Origin: Glycomyces dulcitolivorans
Lineage (GTDB): Bacteria > Actinomycetota > Actinomycetes > Mycobacteriales > Micromonosporaceae
Assembly: GCF_003265355.1 (NCBI RefSeq)
Contig: NZ_QFRW01000095.1
Coordinates: 32,843 to 96,842, forward strand
DNA: 64,000 nt
Direction of reading: 5' to 3'
Position 1 is the first letter of the stretch; each line of letters starts with the position of its first letter. Made by a program: the position numbers and the translations under genes. The notes beneath the pieces are model-generated. The model searched no databases, was not told the DNA's origin, and was given only the letters and a program-made list of their open reading frames with translations. Below are positions 55,070 through 64,000 of the stretch, in pieces.

Positions 55070-55672
55070 TTGACCCTCCCGGTCCAGCCGACGGGCCCGG
55101 CGCCCGTGCACCCCGTCCGCCGCGCCCTCACCCTGTGGGGCGCGCTCGCCGCGCTCCTGTGGGCCGTCCTGGCCGCCGACCTCGTCCTCCCGGCGCACCT
55201 GACGGCGTGGGGGATCACCCCGCGCACCCTCGACGGCCTCGTGCCCGGCGTGCTCGCCGCCCCGTTCCTCCACGCCGACGCCGCGCACCTCGCCGCGAAC
55301 ACCGTGCCCCTGGTCGTCATGGGCGTCATCTGCGCGCTGCGCGACCGGCGGGGGATGTGGGCCGCACTCGGGACCTCGCTGGTCGTCTCCGGGCTCGGGG
55401 TGTGGCTGATCTCCCCGGCGAACTCGGTGACCGTCGGCGCCTCCGGCGTCGTGTTCGGACTGTTCGGGTACCTGCTCGCCCGCGGGATCTTCATGCGCAA
55501 GATCGGCGACTTCCTCATCGCCGCGCTCATCTTCGTCGTCTACGGCTCGCTCATCTGGGGCGTGCTGCCCACCAGCCCGTACATCTCCTGGCAGGCCCAC
55601 CTCTTCGGGTTCCTCGGCGGCATCGCCGCCGCCATCGGCGTCGCCCGCTCGCGCCGCGCCAAGGCCGCCTGA
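55070..55672 (+). CDS. Rhomboid family intramembrane serine protease
   Basis: A 200-aa polytopic membrane protease. Catalytic Ser is in GASGVVFGLFG and catalytic His in QAHLFGFLGG; the HADAAHLAANTVPL segment is also family-typical. It cleaves transmembrane substrates. TTG 55070 with GAGGAG 6 nt upstream is chosen; an in-frame ATG at 55055 would add five residues. The TACGCT -10 box (55030-55035) lies upstream. The neighbouring genes give no substrate hint. Confidence 0.92.
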   Translation: MTLPVQPTGPAPVHPVRRALTLWGALAALLWAVLAADLVLPAHLTAWGITPRTLDGLVPGVLAAPFLHADAAHLAANTVPLVVMGVICALRDRRGMWAALGTSLVVSGLGVWLISPANSVTVGASGVVFGLFGYLLARGIFMRKIGDFLIAALIFVVYGSLIWGVLPTSPYISWQAHLFGFLGGIAAAIGVARSRRAKAA

Positions 55673-55717
55673 CCGACCCCGCCACCAGCGCGAACAGCCC
55701 TGCCGGGCACCCCGCGA

Positions 55718-55751
55718 TTGACAGTGCCACCCCCATAGCACTATAGTGCTA
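55718..55751 (+). promoter_or_regulatory. Promoter and perfect-palindrome operator of the GntR/ABC operon
   Basis: TTGACA (55718-55723), 18-bp spacer, and TATAGT (55742-55747). The -10 box lies inside the perfect 16-bp palindrome TAGCACTATAGTGCTA (55736-55751), an ideal position for repression by the GntR protein encoded just downstream (YtrA-like operators are of this type). Confidence 0.8.
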
Positions 55752-55776
55752 ACATCCTAGTGAAATAGAGAAAGTT

Positions 55777-56155
55777 GTGATCGACTTCCACCTCGAACCG
55801 CGCTCCGGCGTGGCCCCGTACATGCAACTCGTCCACCAAGTGCAGCAGGCCCTGCGACTCGGCATGCTCACCGTGGGGGACCAGCTGCCCACGGTCAAGC
55901 AGGTCGTCGCCAAGATCGCCATCAACCCCAACACCGTCCTCAAGGCCTACCGCGAACTCGAACGCCAAGGACTCGTCGCCCCCAAACCCGGACGCGGCAC
56001 CTTCGTCACCGCCACCCTCGCCGCCGGCGACCTCGACGCCCACGCCGAACTCAAAACCGCACTCGGCCAATGGATCACCCGAGCCCGCACCGCCGGACTC
56101 GACGACGACGCCATCCACGCCCTCTTCGACACCACCATGAGAAGGACCACGTTAG
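55777..56155 (+). CDS. GntR-family regulator (YtrA type) without in-frame stop codon
   Basis: The protein from GTG 55777 has a normal YtrA-type GntR winged helix (AIDF-like start, QLPTVKQVVAKIAINPNTVLKAYRELERQG, GRGTFVT) and a short helical C-terminus up to about residue 122 (DDDAIHALFDTTMRR). The family ends there. In this frame no stop follows: reading continues out of register through the ATPase gene and into the permease gene, ending at 58053. Stops in the +1 frame (TGA 56138, TAG 56153) lie exactly where the gene should end. A one-base indel or sequencing error near the 3' end is the simplest explanation. The end at 56155 is inferred. It likely represses its own operon via 55736-55751. 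Confidence 0.75.
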
Positions 56156-56164
56156 GAAACCACC

Positions 56165-57054
<890 letters not shown>

Positions 57055-57058
<4 letters not shown>

Positions 57059-58053
57059 TCTGGCTGACCTGGCGCCAAATGCGCACCCAGACCATCTGGA
57101 CCACCGGCCTCCTCGCCGCCGCAGCCGCCTACCTCCTGTGGCTCGCCTGGGCCATCCGCGACTACTACGACCTCAACGTCACCAACTGCACCAGCGAATG
57201 CACCGCCGACAACGCCCGCCGCCTCATGAGCCAGCAGTTCGAACTCACCCTCATGCTCGCCGGCATGCTCGTCATCGCCGTCCCCGCATTCATCGGCGCC
57301 TTCTGGGGCGCACCCCTCATCAGCCGCGAACTCGAAACCGGCACCCACCGCCTCGCCTGGACCCAGACCATCACCCGCACCCACTGGCTCGCCGTCAAAC
57401 TCACCATCGTCGGGGGAGCGAGCATCCTCGCCTCCGGAGCCCTCGCCCTCCTGCTCACCTGGGCCACCGAACCCTACGACGCCGCCGTCGACAACCGCTT
57501 CACCGCATTCACCTTCGCCGCCCGCAACCTCGCCCCCTTCGGCTACGCCGCACTCGCCTTCAGCATCGGCATCACCGTCGGCCTCCTCACCCGCCGCACC
57601 CTCGTCGCCATGGCCGCCACCATGATCGCCTTCCTCCTCTTCCAGATCCTCATGGCCAACGCCCTACGCCCCCACTTCGCCGAACCCGTCACCGCAACCT
57701 ACGAATTCGCCGAAGTCCACACCGCCGGATCCGCCGACACCGTCGGCATCGGCCCCGACGGCGCCGCCGTCCAAGGCTTCCTCCTCCCCGGCGCCTGGGT
57801 CCTCACCGACACCGCACCCGTCGTCGACACCACCGGCACCCAGATCACCATGGAGCAGTTCGAAACCTGCGAAGCCAACGGCGTCACCGACATGGACGAG
57901 TGCTTCACCGGCCTCGGCGCCACCTTCACCGTCCAATACCAGCCCGCCGACCGCTACTGGACCTTCCAATGGATCGAAGCCGGCATCGCCCTCGCCCTCT
58001 CCGGCATCCTCCTGGCCATCGCCTTCTGGAAACTCCCACGCGGCGTCAACTGA
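57055..58053 (+). CDS. ABC-2-type transporter permease
   Basis: A 332-aa membrane subunit with about six hydrophobic segments and a large external domain (about residues 195-290) containing three cysteines (CTSEC, CEAN, CFTG region). The LISRELETGTHRLAWTQ cytoplasmic segment is typical of ABC-2 permeases. Start overlaps the ATPase gene. Function probably export. The reading frame is the same one as the read-through of the GntR gene. Confidence 0.92.
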
Positions 58054-58075
58054 CACGATTCCCACAAGCAACAAC

Positions 58076-58097
58076 GGGCGGGCCCTAGGGCCCGCCC
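58076..58097 (+). terminator. Terminator of the GntR/ABC operon
   Basis: A perfect 22-nt palindrome GGGCGGGCCC-TA-GGGCCCGCCC, 23 nt after the permease stop. Confidence 0.75.
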
Positions 58098-58125
58098 ACC
58101 GTCATACACACGCCCCGCCGGGGGA

Positions 58126-58536
58126 CTAGCCCGCCGCAGCCGTGATGTCGACCATCCACCCGATCCCGAACCGGTCCACCACCGCCCCGAACTCGTCCCC
58201 CCACACCTGCTTCTCCAGAGGGATGTTCACCGACCCGCCCTCCGACAACCCCGCGAAATACCCCCGCAGCGCCTCCGCGTCATCACCGGACAGACTGATC
58301 GCGATGTTCTGCCCCGGCACATACGGCATCCCCGGCGGCGTATCCGACGCCATCACCGTGAACCCCGCATCATTGTGCAAGTGCGCGTGCATCACCTGAT
58401 CCGCCGGCGCATCCGGCACCCCCGACTCGCCGAACGTCATCACGCTCAACTCACCGCCCAGCACCGACTGATAGAACTCCATCGCCTCCCGCGCATTCCC
58501 GTTGAACGACACGTACGGATTGAGGATCGACCCCAT
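58126..58536 (-). CDS. VOC-superfamily protein (PhnB/3-demethylubiquinone-methyltransferase-like)
   Basis: A 136-aa glyoxalase-fold protein of the PhnB-like branch: NPYVSFNGNAREAMEFYQSVLGGEL start, HAHLHNDAGF, and KQVWGDEFGAVVDRFGIGWMVDI end, all family motifs. Catalytic role unknown; some relatives confer resistance or bind small molecules. AAGGAG precedes ATG 58536. The 19 nt after its stop adjoin the terminator of the ABC operon. Confidence 0.93.
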   Translation of the reverse strand: MGSILNPYVSFNGNAREAMEFYQSVLGGELSVMTFGESGVPDAPADQVMHAHLHNDAGFTVMASDTPPGMPYVPGQNIAISLSGDDAEALRGYFAGLSEGGSVNIPLEKQVWGDEFGAVVDRFGIGWMVDITAAAG

Positions 58537-58621
58537 CACGGACTCCTTCCATCGACCTACCGCCATCGTCGCAGCGCACACCGACACGGTCAGCCGAATC
58601 CCGAACCCGGGGGACCAGCCC

Positions 58622-59566
58622 TCACACCAGCCGGAACACCAGCTTCCCCGCGAACCCGCCCGCCTCCATCAACGCATGCGCCTCACGAAACTCCTCCAGA
58701 GCGAACTCCCGCGCCACATGCACCCGCAGCACACCCCGCTCCACCAGATCGGCCAGGGCCTCCAGGCCGGGCGCATCCGGCTCCACCAACTGGAACCGCG
58801 TATCGATCCCGCGAGCCACCGCGTCAGGGAACACGGCATCGCGGGTCGAGTAGTGCATCTGCAGCAGCACCCCGCCGTCCTGGATCACCGACACCGATCT
58901 GGCCGCCACATCACCGCCGAGCGTCGAGAACACCACGTCCACATCGCTCACCAGCTCGGTGAAGTCCTCGTTCCGGTAGTCCACGACCTCATCGGCACCC
59001 AGCCCCAGCACGAACGAGCGGTTCCCCGCGCTGGCGGTGCCGATCACGTGCGCGCCGAGGTGCTTGGCGATCTGGACGGCGAGGTGTCCGATCCCGCCCG
59101 CCGCCGCATGGATGAGCACCTTCTGTCCTTTTTGGAGCCGGGCGCGGGGGACCAGTGCCTGCCAGGCGGTCAGGCCCGTCAGCGGCAGTGCGGCGGCCTC
59201 GGCGTGCGTCAGCGACGCGGGCTTCAACGCGAGGTCGCGGGCCGGTGCGGTCACGTACTCGGCGTGGGTCCCGGCGCGGTGCGGGAACCGCGGCATCCCG
59301 AACACCTCGTCACCGACTTTGAAGCGCGTCACGCCGATCCCGACCTGCTCGACCACACCGGAGACGTCCCAGCCGAGGGTGAACGGCGGCTCGCCGATGT
59401 ACAGCCCGTACTCGCGCGCCGCGGGGTCGACCGGGTTCAGACTCGCCGCGTGCACCCGCACCAGCACCTCGCCGTAGAACGGCTCGGGCCGCGCCACGTC
59501 TTCGAGCCTCAGGACCTCGGCCGTGCCCAGGACCGACTGGGTCACCGCGCGCATCATCGCATTCAC
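58622..59566 (-). CDS. NADP-dependent quinone oxidoreductase (MDR family)
   Basis: A 314-aa zinc-independent MDR enzyme. GroES-like domain with AASLNPVDPAAREYG, coenzyme-binding fold with HAAAGGIGHLAVQIAK. Reduces quinones or enones with NADPH. Start GTG 59566 is tentative; an ATG nine bases downstream is possible. No obvious partner. The 273-bp region between it and the next gene contains the AT-rich patch. Confidence 0.92.
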   Translation of the reverse strand: MNAMMRAVTQSVLGTAEVLRLEDVARPEPFYGEVLVRVHAASLNPVDPAAREYGLYIGEPPFTLGWDVSGVVEQVGIGVTRFKVGDEVFGMPRFPHRAGTHAEYVTAPARDLALKPASLTHAEAAALPLTGLTAWQALVPRARLQKGQKVLIHAAAGGIGHLAVQIAKHLGAHVIGTASAGNRSFVLGLGADEVVDYRNEDFTELVSDVDVVFSTLGGDVAARSVSVIQDGGVLLQMHYSTRDAVFPDAVARGIDTRFQLVEPDAPGLEALADLVERGVLRVHVAREFALEEFREAHALMEAGGFAGKLVFRLV

Positions 59567-59742
59567 AAACGTCGCCTCATCTCCGCAGGATCTGCTTCAG
59601 GATCTTCGCGAGTCTAGATCACCCTCCGGGCCCCGAACCGGGCCCGCAGGCCCGATCGCGCCAATAGGGTCACCGACCCGACGAACGGGGCCCCGGAACT
59701 CCCTAGGTCGTCACAGGCCCATCACATTCATAACTTGCGGGA

Positions 59743-59833
59743 ACGGCACTTCTCGTGAGTTATATGCCTTGAGGCGACACGCTTGTTTTTCTATTATTTA
59801 AATATTAATACCGGAAATAAATAATGTTAGGAT
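59743..59833 (+). promoter_or_regulatory. AT-rich promoter region of the zinc-finger/coiled-coil gene
   Basis: About 90 bp unusually rich in A and T for this genome (e.g. CTATTATTTAAATATTAATA near 59792-59811), ending in TAGGAT (59828-59833) 6 nt before ATG 59840. No such AT-rich stretch occurs elsewhere in the window. It may bind an H-NS-like Lsr2 protein or be a transferred segment (inference). Confidence 0.6.
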
Positions 59834-59839
59834 GTGGGC

Positions 59840-60925
59840 ATGACGAAAACAGATGCAACCGCCCAGGCCCTCCCGAAGCTCGTGACGCTGTGCAAGCGGT
59901 GCGGGACGCCGATCCCGCAGCAGCCCGGCCGCGGCCGGCCCCGCCTGTACTGCGCCGACGGCGACTGCGCCTCCCAGGCGAAGCGCCAGCGCGAACTGCG
60001 GCGCTCCACGCCTGGCCTGGAGGGTGCGTTGGCGCGGGCTGAGGAGTTGTACGAGCAGATCGAGCAGTCGATGTCCTCGGCGCTGGCGCCGCTCGCTGAG
60101 GCGCTGCGTGCGGAGACGGATCCGGCGGAGGTCGAGGCGCGGATCGCGGAGGTCCGGTCGGATGCGGCCAGTGCGGTGGCGGCGTCGCGGGCGGAGCGTG
60201 ACGAGGTGGCGTCGAGGGCGGGTGCCCTGCGGGAGGAGTTGGCGACCGCGCTGGCGGAGGTCGAGCGGGTGACGGCGGTGACTGCGGCTGCTGAGGTGCG
60301 GGCGAAGGAGGCGGTGGCGGCGCGGGTCGCGGCGGTGCGTGAGGCTGAGGCGGCTCGTGAGGAGTCGGCGCGGGCGCTCGGTGAGGCTCGGGCGGCGGTC
60401 GCGGACCGTGATGCGGCGCTTGAGGAGGCGTCGCAGGCCCAGGCGGTGGCTGCCGGCGCGGTGTCTGATCGGGATGCTGCGGTGGCGTCGCGTGAGGAGG
60501 CGGAGTTGGTGGCGGCTGCGGCTCGGGGTGAGGCGGAGTCGGCGCGGGTGCGGGCCGATCAGGTGGCGGTGGAGGCGTCGGAGGCGCTGCGGGCCGGTGA
60601 GGCGGCTTTGGAGCGGGCTGAGGCGCGGGTGTCGGCGGTGATGGTGGAGCGCGACGGTGAGCGGTCGCGGGTGGAGTCGCTGCTGGCGGAGTTGGCGGTG
60701 GCGCGCCGGGATGCGGAGCATGCGACTGCGGCTTCGGTGGAGCGGGCTGAGGCGTTGTCGCGGTTGCAGGCCGAGTTCGCGGATGCGGTGGCGGATCAGC
60801 GGGTGCTGTCGTCGCGGTTGGAGGCGGCGGAGGCCGCGGGTGCGGCGTTGCGGGGTGAGGCGGGGTCGTGGCGTGAGCGGGCGTTGGCCGCTGAGGCTCG
60901 GGCCGGTGAGGTGCGGGAGGGGTAG
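59840..60925 (+). CDS. Zinc-finger and long coiled-coil protein (KfrA-like layout)
   Basis: A 361-aa protein. N-terminus has a four-cysteine zinc ribbon: C18-x2-C21 and C38-x4-C43 around GRGRPRLYC, followed by a Lys/Arg-rich stretch. From about residue 55 to the end it is one long Ala/Glu/Arg coiled coil. This layout recalls plasmid KfrA and nucleoid/partition proteins in which a DNA-binding head leads a coiled coil. ATG 59840 is leaderless (TAGGAT, 6 nt). Codons shift to GCG/GTG/CGG/GAG, unlike most genes before 59 kb. Target unknown. Confidence 0.8.
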   Translation: MTKTDATAQALPKLVTLCKRCGTPIPQQPGRGRPRLYCADGDCASQAKRQRELRRSTPGLEGALARAEELYEQIEQSMSSALAPLAEALRAETDPAEVEARIAEVRSDAASAVAASRAERDEVASRAGALREELATALAEVERVTAVTAAAEVRAKEAVAARVAAVREAEAAREESARALGEARAAVADRDAALEEASQAQAVAAGAVSDRDAAVASREEAELVAAAARGEAESARVRADQVAVEASEALRAGEAALERAEARVSAVMVERDGERSRVESLLAELAVARRDAEHATAASVERAEALSRLQAEFADAVADQRVLSSRLEAAEAAGAALRGEAGSWRERALAAEARAGEVREG

Positions 60926-60967
60926 TACTCCCCCGCGTTGAGGTGCGGGTGTTTTGTCTGGTTTTTC

Positions 60968-60991
60968 GGGGCCCGGTGTTCGCCGGGCCCC
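60968..60991. terminator. Bidirectional terminator between coiled-coil gene and 56-aa gene
   Basis: A perfect 9-bp inverted repeat GGGGCCCGG/CCGGGCCCC, 6-nt loop, between convergent stops, preceded by a T-run on the plus side. Confidence 0.7.
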
Positions 60992-60998
60992 TGTTCGT

Positions 60999-61169
60999 TT
61001 ACTTGCCGGCGGCTTGGCGGGCGGCCTGTTCGAGCTTGTCGTAGTAGGCGGTCCAGTCCTGGCCTTGCTTGTCGGGGAGGTTCGTGTTCTTGGCGGTGAG
61101 TCCGGCGGTGCCGTCGTAGGTGTCGGCGTGTTCGGGGCGGGCCCAGACGTAGGCGTGGACGGTGATCAT
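60999..61169 (-). CDS. Small 56-aa soluble protein
   Basis: An intact 56-codon gene: ATG 61169 to TAA 60999, beginning MITVHAYVWARPEHADTYDG and ending in a helical KLEQAARQAAGK tail. TACACT (61176-61181, minus strand) stands exactly 6 nt before the ATG, giving the same leaderless promoter seen at larger genes here. Codon use is typical for coding DNA (GCC, GAC, CTC). Faces the coiled-coil gene with a shared terminator. No family recognised. Confidence 0.7.
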   Translation of the reverse strand: MITVHAYVWARPEHADTYDGTAGLTAKNTNLPDKQGQDWTAYYDKLEQAARQAAGK

Positions 61170-61227
61170 GGGGGCAGTGTAGGGGTTTCTCGTTTGGGCG
61201 TGTGGGGCTGCTGGTACGGTCCCGGCG

Positions 61228-61977
61228 ATGACTTCTCATGACGGGCCGTCGCGGTACGGCCATCTCGATATCAACTCCCCCATCGCCTCGTGGCGGTTCG
61301 AGCGGCAAGTCGAGGAGTGTGCGGCGTTCGGGCCGCAGACGATCCTGGACATCGGCTGCGGGTGGGGCGAGCTGCTGCAGCGCGTGACCGAGCGGGTCCC
61401 CGGCGCGACGGCGGTGGGGATCGACTCGGACCTGGAGCTGCTGGAGCGCGGCCGTGCGGGTGCGGCCCGGCGCGGGATCAGCGACCGGCTGGAGTTCGTG
61501 GAGTACCAGGGCGAGGACTGGACCGAGCCCGCGGACCTGGTGATCTGCATCGGGGCGGCGCATGCGTTCGGGACCGGTGCGGAGGCGATCGCGGCCCTGT
61601 CCAAGCTGGTGAAGCCCGGCGGGCGGCTGCTGTTCGGCGACGGCGTGTGGGAGCGGGTGCCGACCGAGGCGGAGCTGGCGACGATGTGGCCGGAGTCCTC
61701 GGCCGCCGACTTCATGCTGCTGCCGGACCTGGTCGATGCGGCCGTGGAGATCGGGTTGCGGCCGTTGCGGATCGAGTCGGTGGAGCGGTCCGAATGGGAC
61801 GACTTCGAGTCCGAGTACCTCGCGGACAAGGAGGTCTGGTTGCAGGCGAACCCGGGCCACGAGCGCGCCGTGGAGATCCGTGAGGCCGCTGATCAGCATC
61901 GTGCCTGGTGGCTGCGGGGTCACCGCGGTCTGGTCGGGTTCACGTATCTGACGCTGGGGCGCGCGGTAGCGTTATAG
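61228..61977 (+). CDS. Class I SAM-dependent methyltransferase
   Basis: A 249-aa methyltransferase. Motif I ILDIGCGWGELL (near residue 39), an acidic end of strand 2 (VGIDSD), and LVICIGAAHAFG (motif II region), then VKPGGRLLFGDG. Substrate unknown; the small-molecule-type Rossmann core is typical. TACGGT (61215-61220) lies 7 nt before ATG 61228, so a leaderless start, divergent from the 56-aa gene. Confidence 0.93.
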   Translation: MTSHDGPSRYGHLDINSPIASWRFERQVEECAAFGPQTILDIGCGWGELLQRVTERVPGATAVGIDSDLELLERGRAGAARRGISDRLEFVEYQGEDWTEPADLVICIGAAHAFGTGAEAIAALSKLVKPGGRLLFGDGVWERVPTEAELATMWPESSAADFMLLPDLVDAAVEIGLRPLRIESVERSEWDDFESEYLADKEVWLQANPGHERAVEIREAADQHRAWWLRGHRGLVGFTYLTLGRAVAL

Positions 61978-61987
61978 GTGTGGGCAC

Positions 61988-62014
61988 GGCCCGGACCCGG
62001 TGGGGGTCCGGGCC
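61988..62014. terminator. Bidirectional terminator between methyltransferase and DUF1992 gene
   Basis: An 11-bp inverted repeat GGCCCGGACCC/GGGTCCGGGCC (61988-61998 with 62004-62014), 5-nt loop, between convergent stops. Confidence 0.75.
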
Positions 62015-62020
62015 TTCGTG

Positions 62021-62407
62021 CTACCTGCGGCGGTCTCGCCAGGCGGTGACGGCGTCGTCGGCGTCGATGAGGCCGAAGCGCAGCGGCGGGCCGTCGACGG
62101 GGCCGATGAGGGCCTTGCGGATGCGGGCGTTGAGCTCGTCGACGGCGGCACGGACGGCGGCCTCGTCGGCCAGCGCGTCGAGCGTGTCGGGGAGGGCTTC
62201 GCGTTCCTTGGCCAGGCGCAGCGCGGGCGGGAGGGCGTCGAGGCCGATGTTCTCGCGGGTGGCCTGCTGGTGCAGCCACCAGTCCTCGCGCAGGGGCTGT
62301 CCGATGCCGGGGATCGGCTTGCCGGCCCCGGGGAGGTTCGCGAACTCGCCGCGCGCCTCGGCTTCCTGGATGGCGCGGTCCACTCCCCTGGCTTGGCGGT
62401 CGCTCAT
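62021..62407 (-). CDS. DUF1992 domain protein
   Basis: A 128-aa protein with the DUF1992/DnaJ-C28 conserved core: IQEAEARGEFANLPGAGKP, LREDWWLHQQATRENIG, LPPALRLAKERE. Family function unknown in bacteria. ATG 62407 has GAGGAG upstream. It may be co-transcribed with the HlyIII-like gene upstream (42 nt away). Confidence 0.93.
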   Translation of the reverse strand: MSDRQARGVDRAIQEAEARGEFANLPGAGKPIPGIGQPLREDWWLHQQATRENIGLDALPPALRLAKEREALPDTLDALADEAAVRAAVDELNARIRKALIGPVDGPPLRFGLIDADDAVTAWRDRRR

Positions 62408-62449
62408 GGCGGCACTCCTCTCAGTCGGTCGGTGCCGCAATCGTATCGG

Positions 62450-63103
62450 TCAGGCTTGGACCACTAGGGCGACGGCCGTGAACTGGGCGATGTAGGCGGC
62501 GACGGTGAAGGCGTGGAAGACCTCGTGGAATCCGAACCACCGCACGGACGGGTTGGGGCGCTTGAGGGCGTAGACGACGCCGCCGATGGTGTAGAGGACG
62601 CCGCCGGTGAAGATCAGGACGGTCGCGGCGATGCCGGCGCCGTCGGCGAGCTGCGGGATGACGAACACCGCGGACCAGCCCAGCACGATGTACAGGACGG
62701 TGTAGAGCCAGCGCGGGGCGCCGTGCCACAGGACGCGGAAGAGGACGCCTAGGAGTGCGCCGGTCCAGATGACGGTCAGGAGTGCGGTGCGGGGGGTGCC
62801 GTGGAGGGCGAGGACGGCGATGGGCGTGTAGGTGCCGGCGATGATGAGGTAGATGTTGGCGTGGTCGAGGCGTTTGAGGACGGCGGTGGCGGTGTCGGTG
62901 AGGGTGGTGCGGTGGTAGAGGGCGGAGATGCCGAACAGGAGCGCTGAGGCGGCGACGTAGATCGCGGTGGAGAGGCGTCCGGGGAGGGTGGGTGCGGTGG
63001 CGGTGAGGGCGAGTCCGGCGAGGAGTGCGATGGGGAAGGCGCCGAGGTGGAGCCAGCCGCGGAGGCGGGGTTTGGTGTCGGGGTGCGCGGGTGCCAGTGC
63101 CAT
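62450..63103 (-). CDS. Hemolysin III / PAQR family membrane protein (TrhA-like)
   Basis: A 217-aa seven-helix membrane protein. The metal-binding PAQR residues are visible: S-x3-H in SALYHR, LDHANIYLIIAGTYTP, and HEVFHAFTV. Bacterial members influence membrane fluidity or metal homeostasis; haemolysis is not implied. ATG 63103 follows TAGCCT (63110-63115, minus strand) by 6 nt, a leaderless layout. Confidence 0.94.
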   Translation of the reverse strand: MALAPAHPDTKPRLRGWLHLGAFPIALLAGLALTATAPTLPGRLSTAIYVAASALLFGISALYHRTTLTDTATAVLKRLDHANIYLIIAGTYTPIAVLALHGTPRTALLTVIWTGALLGVLFRVLWHGAPRWLYTVLYIVLGWSAVFVIPQLADGAGIAATVLIFTGGVLYTIGGVVYALKRPNPSVRWFGFHEVFHAFTVAAYIAQFTAVALVVQA

Positions 63104-63220
63104 GGTTCGAGGCTACGTCCGGGGGTTACCGGTTGGTAGTGTCGCTGCTCCCCCGATCGGGGGTGGGGTTAGGCCCCGAACGGGCGCCGGTGGCGGGTTT
63201 CGGGGCTTAGGCTGCCGGTC

Positions 63221-64000
63221 GTGGACTTGGACGGGTTGTCGGTGCAGCTGGTGGTGCTGGCTTTGGCGGCGGTGGCGGCGCCTTTGCTGGTGGACCGGGT
63301 GGAGCGGTGGGTGCGGTTGCCGAGCGTGGTCGTGGAGATCGTGCTGGGGATGCTGATCGGGCCGCAGGTGCTGGGCGTGGTGCAGACGGGTCCGCTGTTG
63401 GAGACGGTGTCGCAGTTGGGGTTGGCGATGCTGTTCTTCCTGGCGGGGTATGAGATCGATTTCCGGTCGGTGCGCGGGAGGCCGATCGCGGCGGCGGCGG
63501 TGGGGTGGCTGGTGTCGTTCGGGGCGGCGGCGGGGGCGTTGTGGGCCCTGGGTGCGGGTGCGGCGGTGCTGATCTTGGCGATCGGGGTGTGTTCGACGGC
63601 GCTGGGGACGATCCTGCCGATCGCGCGGGACTCGGGGCTGCTGGCGGGTCCGGTGGGGCCGCATCTGATGGCGGTGGGGGCGGTCGGTGAGTTCGCGCCG
63701 ATCGCGCTGCTGGCGTTGTTCTATTCGGAGGGCCACCACTCCGGGAAGACGACCCTGGTGATCGCTTTGGTGGGGTTGGCGGTCGCGGCGGCGGCGTTGG
63801 GGTCGTTGAAGCGGTCGGCGCGGGTGGGGCGGCTGCTGTCGGCGACGCTGGGGACGAGCGCCCAGTTGGCGGTCCGCCTGTCGGTGCTCGTGCTGTTGGC
63901 GGCGGTGCTGCTGGCGGCGGAGATCGGGGTGGACATCGCGTTGGGGGCGTTCGCGGCCGGGGTGTGCATGCACCTGCTGCTGTCGGCATTGGACGACCGG
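63221..64000 (+). CDS. Cation:proton antiporter, CPA2 family (3' partial)
   Basis: The first 260 codons of a monovalent-cation/H+ antiporter running off the window. Helices such as VVLALAAVAAPLLVDRV, LPSVVVEIVLGMLIGPQVLG and LGLAMLFFLAGYEIDF show the KefB/NhaP-like CPA2 fold. GTG 63221 follows TAGGCT (63208-63213) by 7 nt, a leaderless start. Codon use favours GCG/GTG. A C-terminal TrkA-like domain cannot be checked. Confidence 0.92.
   Translation, partial: MDLDGLSVQLVVLALAAVAAPLLVDRVERWVRLPSVVVEIVLGMLIGPQVLGVVQTGPLLETVSQLGLAMLFFLAGYEIDFRSVRGRPIAAAAVGWLVSFGAAAGALWALGAGAAVLILAIGVCSTALGTILPIARDSGLLAGPVGPHLMAVGAVGEFAPIALLALFYSEGHHSGKTTLVIALVGLAVAAAALGSLKRSARVGRLLSATLGTSAQLAVRLSVLVLLAAVLLAAEIGVDIALGAFAAGVCMHLLLSALDDR

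Noticed and set aside
59840-60925. Repeat array or low-complexity artefact
   Set aside because: The Ala/Glu/Arg pattern follows heptad spacing and has a defined zinc ribbon, promoter and terminator, so it is a coding gene.

Overview
The window is 64 kb of very GC-rich DNA from an actinomycete. Evidence: strong C/G third-position bias, GTG and TTG starts, mycothiol-type maleylpyruvate-isomerase-fold proteins, a CebR-like LacI operator, a Ski2-like helicase with the actinobacterial C-terminal extension, and many promoters of leaderless type (TAnnnT placed 6-8 nt before the start codon). A Glycomyces/Stackebrandtia-like genus is a guess from general impression only. I saw no rRNA, tRNA, CRISPR array, IS element or prophage.

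Layout. 1-9672: a sugar-uptake locus with the tail of one ABC importer (two permeases plus a GH1 beta-glucosidase), a LacI regulator, and a divergent operon of GH13 alpha-glucosidase, lipoprotein binding protein and two permeases. Neither importer has its own ATPase, so a shared MsiK-type ATPase elsewhere is likely. 9673-11146: secreted GH16 beta-glucanase with a ricin-type lectin domain under a palindromic LacI-type operator. 11158-16065: kdp potassium pump (a 27-aa peptide, kdpF, A, B, C) without kdpDE. 16409-19082: secreted TAP-like peptidase and uppP. 19083-22672: EamA exporter preceded by a leaderless mini-ORF and hairpin, MFS transporter, GntR and PadR regulators. 22861-29292: orphan HsdR_N-like nuclease, a small membrane protein, a MurA paralogue with a LysR regulator, small zinc-ribbon and membrane proteins, an orphan response regulator, and a YigZ protein.

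29303-46331: GH43, oxidoreductase, a frameshifted secreted protein, ArfB, an APH-type kinase, then a nucleic-acid group (Ski2-like helicase, two exonuclease III paralogues around a 759-aa membrane protein, Ogt overlapping an Ada/AlkA fusion, a stand-alone tyrosine recombinase). 46449-55672: YjbQ, an AKR/MerR pair with a textbook 19-bp-spacer promoter, small enzymes and regulators, a BNR-repeat protein translationally coupled to a MoaD/ThiS-like protein, FKBP, MarR, an SDR and a rhomboid. 55718-58097: GntR(YtrA)-ABC operon in which the regulator has no in-frame stop. 58126-64000: VOC protein, quinone oxidoreductase, an AT-rich patch driving a zinc-finger/coiled-coil protein, a 56-aa small protein, methyltransferase, DUF1992, TrhA/HlyIII protein and the start of a CPA2 antiporter.

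The most notable items are the leaderless promoter architecture, the mini-ORF plus hairpin before the EamA exporter, the missing GntR stop codon, the BNR/MoaD pair, the AT-rich island with its coiled-coil gene, and several very small proteins.
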